Below, piece after piece: positions 1 through 6,527 of a stretch of 7,712 nucleotides of DNA. Numbering within the stretch: the stretch's first letter is position 1; each line of letters begins with the position of its first letter. Position numbers and translations under genes: made by a program. The stretch is from an uncultured beta proteobacterium (lineage in GTDB: Bacteria > Pseudomonadota > Gammaproteobacteria > Burkholderiales > Burkholderiaceae). The stretch spans positions 1 to 7,712 of the forward strand of contig CAJARE010000207.1 in NCBI GenBank assembly GCA_903944255.1. The letters run 5' to 3'. The notes under the pieces were generated by a model, which was not told the DNA's origin, ran no database searches, and worked only from the letters and a program-made list of their open reading frames with translations.

Positions 1-563
1 AGGGTGATCCTATTGTGATTTCTCAAGATGAGCATCCTCGCGCTACTACTATTGAGGCACTAACTAAATTAAAGCCAATTGTTCGCCCAGATGGAACAGT
101 CACGGCTGGTAATGCCTCCGGTGTTAATGATGGGGCCTGCGCCCTACTGCTTGCTAGCGAAGCCGCTGTTAAGAAACATGGTTTAAAACCTCGAGCAAGA
201 ATTATTGGTATGTCAACTGCTGGAGTACCACCACGCATTATGGGTATTGGTCCGGCACCAGCGTCACAAAAATTACTGAAACGCTTGGGAATGAACATTG
301 ATCAAATTGATGTGATTGAACTCAATGAAGCTTTTGCAGCTCAAGGTCTGGCAACTCTTCGTGAGTTAGGAGTAGCTGATGATGATGCTCGCGTCAACCC
401 GAATGGAGGTGCGATTGCATTGGGACATCCATTAGGTATGAGTGGTGCTCGCCTCATTACAACAGCGATAGTGGAGCTAGAAGAGCAACAAAAACGCTAC
501 GCTCTTTGCACCATGTGCATTGGGGTTGGTCAAGGCATCGCGATAATCATTGAGCGCATGTGA
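1..563 (+). CDS. pcaF: 3-oxoadipyl-CoA-type thiolase, C-terminal part (5' end outside window)
   Basis: This is the C-terminal 186 residues of a thiolase. The frame is open from the first base (first whole codon at 3), so the GTG at 15 is internal and not a start. The family is about 400 residues, so roughly half is missing, including the N-terminal nucleophilic cysteine. Visible catalytic blocks are NEAFA (Asn codon 324-326), the GHPLG histidine (426-428) and the second active-site cysteine in CIGVGQG (516-518). The stretches PRIMGIGPAPA, VNPNGGAIALGHPLGMSGAR and ALCTMCIGVGQG match PcaF/PaaJ, which cleave 3-oxoadipyl-CoA to succinyl-CoA and acetyl-CoA in aromatic degradation, better than the acetoacetyl-CoA thiolases of PHB synthesis. 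Thiolase identity is firm. The substrate is inferred from resemblance, and a general acetyl-CoA acyltransferase remains possible. The protein would be cytosolic. Its neighbours on the left are unknown. Confidence 0.85.
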   Translation, partial: GDPIVISQDEHPRATTIEALTKLKPIVRPDGTVTAGNASGVNDGACALLLASEAAVKKHGLKPRARIIGMSTAGVPPRIMGIGPAPASQKLLKRLGMNIDQIDVIELNEAFAAQGLATLRELGVADDDARVNPNGGAIALGHPLGMSGARLITTAIVELEEQQKRYALCTMCIGVGQGIAIIIERM

Positions 564-610
564 GCATATTGAATGAATCATCCCTTCAGCTCTGCTAGTC
601 GCTAAAAATA

Positions 611-2224
611 TTGATCATGAAACCGTCGCAAGCCCAAACGTTTATTTATGAGGGATGGCTTGCGCCCTTAAGACATAAAGTATTTCGCACTTTATGGCTA
701 ACCTGGTTAACAGCCAGTATCTGCATGTGGATGAGCGATGTAGCAGCTGCATGGACTATGGCTACCCTAACCACTTCAGCAACCTTGATTGCTTTGGTAC
801 AAACTGCTGCCAGCTTACCAGTACTGTTATTAGGTGTGCCTAGTGGAGCACTAGCGGATATTTTGAACCGTAAGCATTATTTTGTCTTTGCCCAAATCTG
901 GCTAGCAACGAATGCGACTGCCCTAATGCTATTTCTGGTCTTTGGCATGCTCAATCCTTACGTACTTCTCTTTCTAACCTTTACCAATGGTATTGGTTTA
1001 GCGATGCGCTGGCCTATCTTTGCTGCAATTGTTCCTGAACTTGTTCCAAGAGAATCACTTTCTTCAGCACTAGCGCTCAATGCTATTGCTATGAATACCT
1101 CGCGTATTGTGGGGCCCCTTACTGCTGGCGCCATTATTGCTACGGCAGGTAGTCAATATGTGTTTGCTTTGAATATGGTTCTATGTGTTATCACTTCGGT
1201 AGTTGTCATGCGCTGGAAGTATCAGGGCTATATCAGCACCCTGCCTGGAGAGCGCTTCGTAGGCGCTATGCGCGTGGGCATGCAACACGCTTGGCAATCG
1301 AATCGCATGCGTAATATTATTATTCGCGCTTTCTTATTCTTCTTTCAATCAACTGGCCTCATCGCTTTACTTCCCGTCATTGCTAAAACCCATTTACAAG
1401 GTGATGCCCATACCTTTACCTTATTACTTGCGTGCTTAGGATTAGGTGCAATCTTGGCTGGCTCTCAGTTGCCACGCATACGGAAGTACCTTAAATTAAA
1501 TGACCTGATTAATTATGGTCTACTTATTCTGGCATTTACTTCAATTGGTGTAGTAGTGGCAACGAATGTTTGGCTTGCATCATTCTGGATGCTGATCTGT
1601 GGTGCAGCTTGGATTGCCATTGCTAACTCCTTAACAACTGCAGCTCAAATGACTCTTCCGGGCTGGGTCAGAGCCCGGGGTATGTCAATTTATCAAATGG
1701 GTCTGATGGGGGGTAGTGCAGCAGGTGCTGCAGTCTGGGGAAAACTAGCAGATATATATGACGTTACCACTAGCATTGTGCTGAGCTCAATTTTTGGACT
1801 CATTGTGCTGCTTATATTGCGTAAATATCGAATTGATAAGCACCCCTTAGAAGATTTCACTCCCGTCTGCCCAATTGAACGTCCGCAACCTGTATCCGAT
1901 ATTGATTTGAAGGCAGGGCCTGTCATGATTTCTATTGAATATCACACCCTTAAAGAAAAAGCAGGTGAATTCAAAAAGTTAATGGCCAAAGCGAGGAAGT
2001 CCCGTTTAAAGCAAGGAGCTCTTTCCTGGAGCCTATTTGAAGATACAGAACACATCGGAAGATTTGTGGAAGACTTTGTCTTTGAAACCTGGGCTGATTA
2101 CTTAAGAAGATTTGATCGGTTTACAACTGAAGATCTCAATATGCAAGAGGAGCGTCAACGCTATCACATCGATGCAACTCCCCCAAAAATTACCAGGCGT
2201 ATTGCCGCTACTATTAAAGATTAA
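611..2224 (+). CDS. MFS exporter (EntS/MFS_3 type) with C-terminal ABM-like domain
   Basis: This is a 537-residue inner-membrane protein. About residues 24-405 form the major facilitator core with roughly a dozen hydrophobic segments. An MFS motif-A-like loop, SGALADILNRK, lies at 78-88, after the second segment. The linker (about 406-435) leads to a soluble domain (about 436-520, from GPVMISIEY to the RYH region) that resembles the ferredoxin-like ABM/dimeric alpha-beta barrel tail of the MFS_3 'transmembrane secretion effector' family (PF05977). Relatives include the enterobactin exporter EntS, so efflux of a small molecule driven by the proton gradient is likely, but the substrate cannot be read from sequence. 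Two starts are possible: TTG at 611 or ATG at 617. The ATG is more usual, and no good Shine-Dalgarno precedes either. The gene lies 47 bases after the thiolase and may be read through from it. Confidence 0.88.
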   Translation: MIMKPSQAQTFIYEGWLAPLRHKVFRTLWLTWLTASICMWMSDVAAAWTMATLTTSATLIALVQTAASLPVLLLGVPSGALADILNRKHYFVFAQIWLATNATALMLFLVFGMLNPYVLLFLTFTNGIGLAMRWPIFAAIVPELVPRESLSSALALNAIAMNTSRIVGPLTAGAIIATAGSQYVFALNMVLCVITSVVVMRWKYQGYISTLPGERFVGAMRVGMQHAWQSNRMRNIIIRAFLFFFQSTGLIALLPVIAKTHLQGDAHTFTLLLACLGLGAILAGSQLPRIRKYLKLNDLINYGLLILAFTSIGVVVATNVWLASFWMLICGAAWIAIANSLTTAAQMTLPGWVRARGMSIYQMGLMGGSAAGAAVWGKLADIYDVTTSIVLSSIFGLIVLLILRKYRIDKHPLEDFTPVCPIERPQPVSDIDLKAGPVMISIEYHTLKEKAGEFKKLMAKARKSRLKQGALSWSLFEDTEHIGRFVEDFVFETWADYLRRFDRFTTEDLNMQEERQRYHIDATPPKITRRIAATIKD

Positions 2225-2233
2225 TCTCTTTTC

Positions 2234-3430
2234 TTATGCCACTATCCCGTCAGATGAGAGTCTATTAATCTGATCTGCGCTATATCCAAGCTCAGCCAAA
2301 ATATCGGGAGTTTGCTCACCAGATTTGGGAGGATTTAAACGGACGCCCAGTCTTTTCCCATTCATCATCAAGGGCATTAAAGGTGTAGTAGTTTGAGTCC
2401 CAGCTTTTGGGCCGTCAGTCAAAGTGATGGGCGCTAAGCCACCTGTCGCAATCAAATGCGGATCTTCAAATAACTGCTCTGGTCTAGTAATGGGCGCAAA
2501 AGGAAGACCATTCATCTCAAAAATAGTGGTAATTTCTTTTGCACTAAATCCTGCTAAGCGTTTTTTAATTTCTGGAATCAAACTAGGTCTTGCCTGAACA
2601 CGTTGATTATTCAATTTAAGATGAGGGTCCGCGTATAAATCAGCGAAGCCAAACACGTCACAGAAAATTTTCCACTGCGTATCCGTGACCACTGCTAAGA
2701 AGATCTTTTCACCCTCAGCCACTTCAAATACATCATATATTGCCCATGCAGAAATACGACTTGGCATTGGTTTGGCTGCATTGCCAGTCACCGCATACTG
2801 CATCATGTGTTGCCCCACCAAAAAGACGTTATTTTCAAAGAGGGCGCTCTGAATTTCTTGACCTTCACCAGTCAATTCTCGTTGTCGTAAAGCAGCCATT
2901 ACGCCAATAGCCCCAAAAATACCGCCCATAATGTCATTCACGGAAGTCCCCGCACGTAATGGTCTGTCTTCTGGGCCAGTCATATAAGCCAATCCACCCA
3001 TCATTTGCACCACTTCATCCAAGGCAGTTCGGTGATCATAAAGACCAGGCAAGAAACCTTTATGCGATACATAAATGAGTTTGGGATGAGTCTTTTTCAA
3101 GGTCTCGTAATCTAATCCTAACTTTGCCATGGTGCTCGGTTTAAAGTTTTCACTCACCACATCAGCTGTAGCAATCAGCTTGTGTATCAACTCCATTCCC
3201 TCGGGTGTTTTCATATCAACCGCAATGCTTTTTTTATTGCGATTAAACATAGGGAAAAAGCCTGCTCCTGATCCCAATAAATTTCTAGTCTTATCGCCAT
3301 CAATTGGCTCAACTTTAATCACCTCAGCCCCTAAGTCAGCCAAGATCATTCCACAGGTGGGCCCCATTACCATATGGGTAAATTCAACTACGCGGATACC
3401 TTCATATGGAAGTCCATTTTTATTACTCAT
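2234..3430 (-). CDS. Class III CoA-transferase (CaiB/BaiF family)
   Basis: This is a 398-residue cytosolic enzyme of the family III CoA-transferases (formyl-CoA transferase, CaiB, SUGCT), the usual family length. It begins with the family pattern GIRVVEFTHMVMGPTCGMIL, then DLGAEVIKVEP (32-42) and NRNKKSIAVDMKTPEG (63-78). Asp166 in SVNDIMGG aligns with the catalytic aspartate that forms the acyl-anhydride intermediate in formyl-CoA transferase. The C-terminal part has FEDPHL (321-326) and the ending LGYSADQI common to the family. It would move CoA from a donor such as succinyl-CoA to a carboxylic acid. The acceptor is not readable. It is the second gene of an operon with the HMG-CoA lyase: its ATG overlaps the lyase stop as ATGA, so translation is probably coupled, and a GGAG lies 6 bases before the ATG. 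With that partner, 3-hydroxy-3-methylglutarate or a similar branched dicarboxylate is a reasonable inferred substrate. Confidence 0.9.
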   Translation of the reverse strand: MSNKNGLPYEGIRVVEFTHMVMGPTCGMILADLGAEVIKVEPIDGDKTRNLLGSGAGFFPMFNRNKKSIAVDMKTPEGMELIHKLIATADVVSENFKPSTMAKLGLDYETLKKTHPKLIYVSHKGFLPGLYDHRTALDEVVQMMGGLAYMTGPEDRPLRAGTSVNDIMGGIFGAIGVMAALRQRELTGEGQEIQSALFENNVFLVGQHMMQYAVTGNAAKPMPSRISAWAIYDVFEVAEGEKIFLAVVTDTQWKIFCDVFGFADLYADPHLKLNNQRVQARPSLIPEIKKRLAGFSAKEITTIFEMNGLPFAPITRPEQLFEDPHLIATGGLAPITLTDGPKAGTQTTTPLMPLMMNGKRLGVRLNPPKSGEQTPDILAELGYSADQINRLSSDGIVA

Positions 3431-4371
3431 ACATCACTCCATTGACTTGCCGGAACAAATCCTTTCGGAGTACCTGCTTGCGGAACCATGCCATATAGGG
3501 ATTCATTTGGAACACCCGCCTGTAGCGGTTTACGCGCCTCAAATAGTAAGTCCAAATTGATTCCTGTTTTAATTCCCATGGCCTCAAACATAAACACCAA
3601 GTCCTCTGTGACCACATTGCCCGAAGCACCAGGAGCGTATGGACAACCACCTAAACCACCCATTGAAGAATCAAAAGAAGTAACACCTTCTTCGTATGCA
3701 GCCAAACAATTTGCTAAGCCGAGTCCACGCGTGTTGTGAAGATGCGCTGCACCCGATTTATGACCAATGGCAGCTTTAAGGCGTTTAAATAATCTTTTAA
3801 TTTGGGCAGGATTTGCATAACCAGTGGTGTCAGATAAGCCAGACTCATCAGCACCCGCTGCAATCACTTGCTCTGCCATCCAAATCACATCATCCTCAGA
3901 AACTAATCCCTGCAAAGTGCAACCAAACGCAGTAGCGATGCCTGCCTCAACCTTAACCTGTGGCGCGTGCGCATTTCGATAGTCGACAATTTTTCGGACC
4001 TCTTCAATCATCTCCTCACGGGTTTTTCGCACGTTAGCTAATGAGTGAGCAGCACTCGCAGAAACGGGTATTGTTAATTTATGAGCGCCTGCTTCAATAG
4101 CTGCTTGCGCCCCTCTTAAATTCGGTACCAAAGCCATTACCATCAAACCTGGAAGTGTTTTTGCATATTGCACAACTTGTGCAGCATCTGCCATTTGAGG
4201 TAGTAGCTTGGCCGGCACAAATGATGCCACTTCAATTTCGCGGAGACCAGCACGGTATAAAGCATCAATCCAAGCGCACTTCTGAGAGGTGGGCATGATG
4301 GACTGAATCGATTGCAAACCATCGCGGGGCCCTACTTCACTAATCAATACATCGATTGACGCAGTATTCAT
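3427..4371 (-). CDS. Hydroxymethylglutaryl-CoA lyase family protein
   Basis: This is a 314-residue TIM-barrel lyase of the HMGL/DRE family, the usual bacterial length (mvaB-like). HMG-CoA lyase cleaves 3-hydroxy-3-methylglutaryl-CoA to acetoacetate and acetyl-CoA, the last step of leucine catabolism. Catalytic features visible are EVGPRDGLQ at 12-20 (Arg16, metal-ligand Asp17), Glu47 in REIEVASF, the metal-binding histidines His210 and His212 in AHLHNTRG, the loop cysteine Cys243 in GGLGGCPYAPGASGN, and Asn252. All residues known to be needed in the human enzyme have counterparts. One difference is HxHN where the human enzyme has HxHD. The start is the ATG just before the conserved N-terminal strand, with AGGA 9 bases upstream. 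It is the first gene of a leftward operon with the CoA-transferase. HMG-CoA lyase is the best call, but other 3-hydroxyacyl-CoA lyase substrates are possible. Confidence 0.88.
   Translation of the reverse strand: MNTASIDVLISEVGPRDGLQSIQSIMPTSQKCAWIDALYRAGLREIEVASFVPAKLLPQMADAAQVVQYAKTLPGLMVMALVPNLRGAQAAIEAGAHKLTIPVSASAAHSLANVRKTREEMIEEVRKIVDYRNAHAPQVKVEAGIATAFGCTLQGLVSEDDVIWMAEQVIAAGADESGLSDTTGYANPAQIKRLFKRLKAAIGHKSGAAHLHNTRGLGLANCLAAYEEGVTSFDSSMGGLGGCPYAPGASGNVVTEDLVFMFEAMGIKTGINLDLLFEARKPLQAGVPNESLYGMVPQAGTPKGFVPASQWSDV
3437..3440 (-). promoter_or_regulatory. Ribosome binding site of the CoA-transferase gene
   Basis: GGAG on the minus strand lies 6 bases before the ATG at 3430-3428, inside the last codons of the upstream lyase gene. 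It supports this ATG, which shares bases with the lyase TGA stop (ATGA, 3430-3427). Coupled translation is inferred from this arrangement. Confidence 0.65.
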
Positions 4372-4380
4372 TACGTTCCA

Positions 4381-4384
4381 TCCT
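4381..4384 (-). promoter_or_regulatory. Ribosome binding site of the HMG-CoA lyase gene
   Basis: AGGA on the minus strand lies 9 bases before the ATG at 4371-4369. The spacing is at the long end of normal, and a second GGA (4377-4379) is closer. It supports the chosen start, which also fits the N-terminus expected from the family. Confidence 0.5.
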
Positions 4385-4407
4385 ATGAAATATTGTTCTA
4401 TTATTAA

Positions 4408-4551
4408 AACAGAATTGATGCCTATGAGGCTGCCATTGGCCTTGGGGCTAGAATTGCCGTTCTCAGCGGGAAATTGATCGAAGAGCTCCCTATATAGGAT
4501 GCCAAGCGCATACTTGCCATTACTGAGGTGATCAACTCCTTTAATCGCTAA
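4408..4551 (+). pseudogene. Remnant of a CitE/HpcH-family CoA-ester lyase (C-terminal stump)
   Basis: The frame from 4408 to the TAA at 4549-4551 reads as about 47 codons with one internal amber (TAG, 4495-4497). Before the amber it gives IDAYEAAIGLGARIAVLSGK then LIEELPI. After it comes DAKRILAITEVINSFNR. This resembles the C-terminal end of citrate-lyase-beta-like (malyl/citramalyl-CoA lyase, HpcH/HpaI) proteins, which end with an alpha helix, a short strand around a GK-(L/M)-I motif, then an A-(K/R)-R-(I/L)-LA-(I/L) helix. The same frame is closed by TAA at 4405-4407, and nothing resembling the remaining 200 or more residues lies upstream, where the divergent lyase gene begins. The reading is a truncated, nonsense-mutated relic on the same strand as trhP. 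Family assignment comes from remembered patterns and is moderately sure. That the stretch was once coding is more certain than which lyase it was. Confidence 0.6.
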
Positions 4552-4569
4552 AACTCATAAAATAAGCAA

Positions 4570-5826
4570 ATGATGAAAACACCAGAACTTCTTGCCCCTG
4601 CCGGCAGCCTCAATATGCTCCAGACCGCCTTTCATTATGGCGCGGATGCGATCTATGCTGGACAACCTCGCTACTCTCTTCGAGTGCGTAACAATGACTT
4701 TGGCAAGATGGAAGTTCTACAAGAAGGCATTGATACCGCTCACAAACTGGGTAAGAAATTTTACTTAGTATCAAATGTTTTACCGCATGGTGGTAAGACC
4801 CGTACCTATATTAAGGATATGTCTCCTGTTGTGGACCTAAAACCAGATGCACTCATTATGTCTGACCCTGGTCTCATCATGATGGCTAGAGAAGCTTGGC
4901 CTGATATGCCAATTCATTTATCTGTTCAAGCTAATACCGTAAATGGTGCATCAGCTAAGTTCTGGAGATCTGTTGGTATTAGCAGAGTCATTCTTTCGCG
5001 CGAACTCTCCTTTGATGAAATCGAGGAAGTCAGACAAGACTGTCCAGAAATGGAATTAGAAGTATTTGTTCATGGGGCTTTATGTATGGCCTACTCTGGA
5101 CGCTGCCTATTGTCTGGGTATATGTCCCACCGAGACCCTAATCAAGGCGCATGCACCAATGCCTGCCGTTGGGACTACAAAGTTCTGCCTGCGGAAGAGG
5201 CTGCTAGCGGCGACGTCTTCTTACTTGAAGAAAGTGGTAAGCCAGGTGAACTCATGCCAATCGAAGAAGATGAGCATGGTACCTACATCATGAACTCAAA
5301 AGATCTTCGTGCAATTGAGCACATAGAACGACTCACCAAAATGGGGGTCGACTCTTTCAAAATTGAAGGTCGTACCAAATCTCCTTACTACGTTGCGCGC
5401 ACCAGCCAGTCTTACCGGGCTGCAATTGATGATGCTGTTGCTGGACGTCCTTTAAATCCAGCACTTCTGGGTAGTTTAGAAGGCTTGGCCAATCGTGGTT
5501 ACACCGATGGCTTTTATGAGCGTCATCATGATAAGGAATACCAACTCTATATGAGAGGGCACTCTTTATCTGGCCGTAGCATGTACGTTGGTGAAGTCAT
5601 CGAAATCGATCAAACTACTGGACGAGTCAAAATTGATGTTAAAAATCGCTTTGCAGTAGGCGATAAATTAGAAATCATTGAACCCGTCGGTAACCACGAC
5701 ATCATCCTTGAAGCAATGTGGAATACCAAAGGTGAATCCATTGATGTTGCACCCGGTTCTGGTCACTTTGTGTGGATTGATCTCAAACCGAGAGGCGATA
5801 AAGTCTTTATTGCCCGCTACATCTAA
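4570..5826 (+). CDS. trhP: tRNA 5-hydroxyuridine synthesis protein TrhP (U32 peptidase family, YegQ)
   Basis: This 418-residue cytosolic protein is closely similar to E. coli TrhP (YegQ), which is required, with prephenate-derived input, for hydroxylation of U34 to ho5U in tRNAs, the precursor of cmo5U/mo5U wobble bases. It was long called a U32 'collagenase-like protease'. Landmarks are ELLAPAGSL at the N-terminus, YAGQPRYSLRVRNN (29-42), ALIMSDPGLIM (94-104), the U32 signature EVFVHGALCMAYSGRCLLS (164-182) and GACTNACRW (193-201). Cys172, Cys179, Cys195 and Cys199 form the conserved cysteine set. HGTYIMNSKDLRAI and KIEGRTKS follow, and a beta-barrel-like C-terminal domain covers about 335-418. 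It is shorter than the E. coli protein (about 450) because the variable stretch after NACRW is reduced. Two adjacent ATGs (4570, 4573) could both serve. The Shine-Dalgarno is weak. It is first of a likely three-gene transcript. Confidence 0.95.
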   Translation: MMKTPELLAPAGSLNMLQTAFHYGADAIYAGQPRYSLRVRNNDFGKMEVLQEGIDTAHKLGKKFYLVSNVLPHGGKTRTYIKDMSPVVDLKPDALIMSDPGLIMMAREAWPDMPIHLSVQANTVNGASAKFWRSVGISRVILSRELSFDEIEEVRQDCPEMELEVFVHGALCMAYSGRCLLSGYMSHRDPNQGACTNACRWDYKVLPAEEAASGDVFLLEESGKPGELMPIEEDEHGTYIMNSKDLRAIEHIERLTKMGVDSFKIEGRTKSPYYVARTSQSYRAAIDDAVAGRPLNPALLGSLEGLANRGYTDGFYERHHDKEYQLYMRGHSLSGRSMYVGEVIEIDQTTGRVKIDVKNRFAVGDKLEIIEPVGNHDIILEAMWNTKGESIDVAPGSGHFVWIDLKPRGDKVFIARYI

Positions 5827-5841
5827 AGAGATAATCAAATC

Positions 5842-6507
5842 ATGTTGCCTTGTATAGAACTCGAGACCTCCCCCAATCCTACTTGTTCAGTCATATGGCT
5901 ACATGGACTAGGGGCTGATGGCAATGATTTCGTACCTATTATTCCGGAGCTTCATTTACCAGGAAATCCTGCAATTCGCTTCGTATTCCCAAGCGCACCA
6001 AGTATGCCAGTAACCGTTAATGGGGGTTATGTGATGCCAGCCTGGTACGACATGATCGGCAGAAATCTCATGGATCAAGAGGATGCCGAAGGAATCAAAC
6101 GCTCTGCTGCCTCGATCATTGAGCTCATTGAGCGTGAGGTGCAGCGTGGTATAGATTATCGACATATTGCGCTAGCTGGTTTTTCACAAGGTTGTGCAAT
6201 GGCTCTCTATATTGGATTGCGCTTACCCCATCAATTGGCTGGCATCATTGCACTATCTGGCTATTTGCCCTTAGCGCTATCCCTGAATCTAGAAAAGCAT
6301 TCTGCCAATCAAAGTACACCTATTTTTATGGCCCATGGCACTTATGATCCTGTAGTAACTTTAGACAGAGCGCAAGCCTCACATTCTTTGTTAGCAAACT
6401 TGGGCTATCAGGTTGATTGGAATGAATATCCTATGGAGCACTCTGTCAACCATGAAGAACTCAAGGATATTTCACGCTTCCTTCAAGAAGTGCTGCCTAA
6501 AAACTAA
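5842..6507 (+). CDS. Carboxylesterase / acyl-protein thioesterase-like alpha/beta hydrolase
   Basis: This 221-residue protein belongs to the phospholipase/carboxylesterase family (PF02230), the length expected for Pseudomonas esterase II-type enzymes and acyl-protein thioesterases. The oxyanion-hole motif LHGLGADGNDF lies at 20-30. AWYDM (67-71) is the conserved segment that follows. The nucleophile elbow GFSQG (113-117) gives Ser115. HGTYDPVV gives Asp169 and MEHSVN gives His200, completing the Ser-Asp-His triad. No signal peptide is visible, so it is presumably cytosolic. It should hydrolyse short-chain carboxylic esters or thioesters, and the natural substrate is unknown. It starts 15 bases after trhP, with an AAGAGA purine stretch overlapping the trhP stop as a possible weak ribosome site. 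A functional link to tRNA modification is not apparent. Confidence 0.92.
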   Translation: MLPCIELETSPNPTCSVIWLHGLGADGNDFVPIIPELHLPGNPAIRFVFPSAPSMPVTVNGGYVMPAWYDMIGRNLMDQEDAEGIKRSAASIIELIEREVQRGIDYRHIALAGFSQGCAMALYIGLRLPHQLAGIIALSGYLPLALSLNLEKHSANQSTPIFMAHGTYDPVVTLDRAQASHSLLANLGYQVDWNEYPMEHSVNHEELKDISRFLQEVLPKN

Positions 6508-6527
6508 CTGATACATTCGCTGTTGTC

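Noticed and set aside
2218..2227. Perfect 10-base palindrome AGATTAATCT across the exporter stop codon, followed by CTTTTCTT, looking like a bidirectional terminator
   Set aside because: It has no loop, the stem is AT-rich and only 5 pairs, and it overlaps coding sequence. It is too weak to call a terminator.
3129..3560. A 143-codon open frame on the + strand opposite the CoA-transferase and lyase genes
   Set aside because: It lies antisense to two clearly conserved genes, has no family resemblance and has no ribosome site. It is a shadow of their codon pattern. The same applies to the other shorter antisense frames at 23-298, 1693-1926 and 5956-6165.
4474..4496. TTGATC and TATATA as a promoter pair in the divergent intergenic region
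   Set aside because: The spacer is 11 bases, too short for sigma-70, and the bases are better explained as codons of the lyase remnant around its amber.
4408..4551. The amber at 4495-4497 as a readthrough or recoding site in a small functional gene
   Set aside because: There is no start codon with a ribosome site in frame, an upstream TAA closes the frame, and the product would be only the tail of a larger enzyme. Decay is the simpler reading.
4558..4563. TAAAAT resembling a -10 box just before trhP
   Set aside because: It lies 6 bases before the ATG, which would give a nearly leaderless transcript, and no -35-like element sits 16-18 bases upstream. AT-rich sequence makes chance matches likely.
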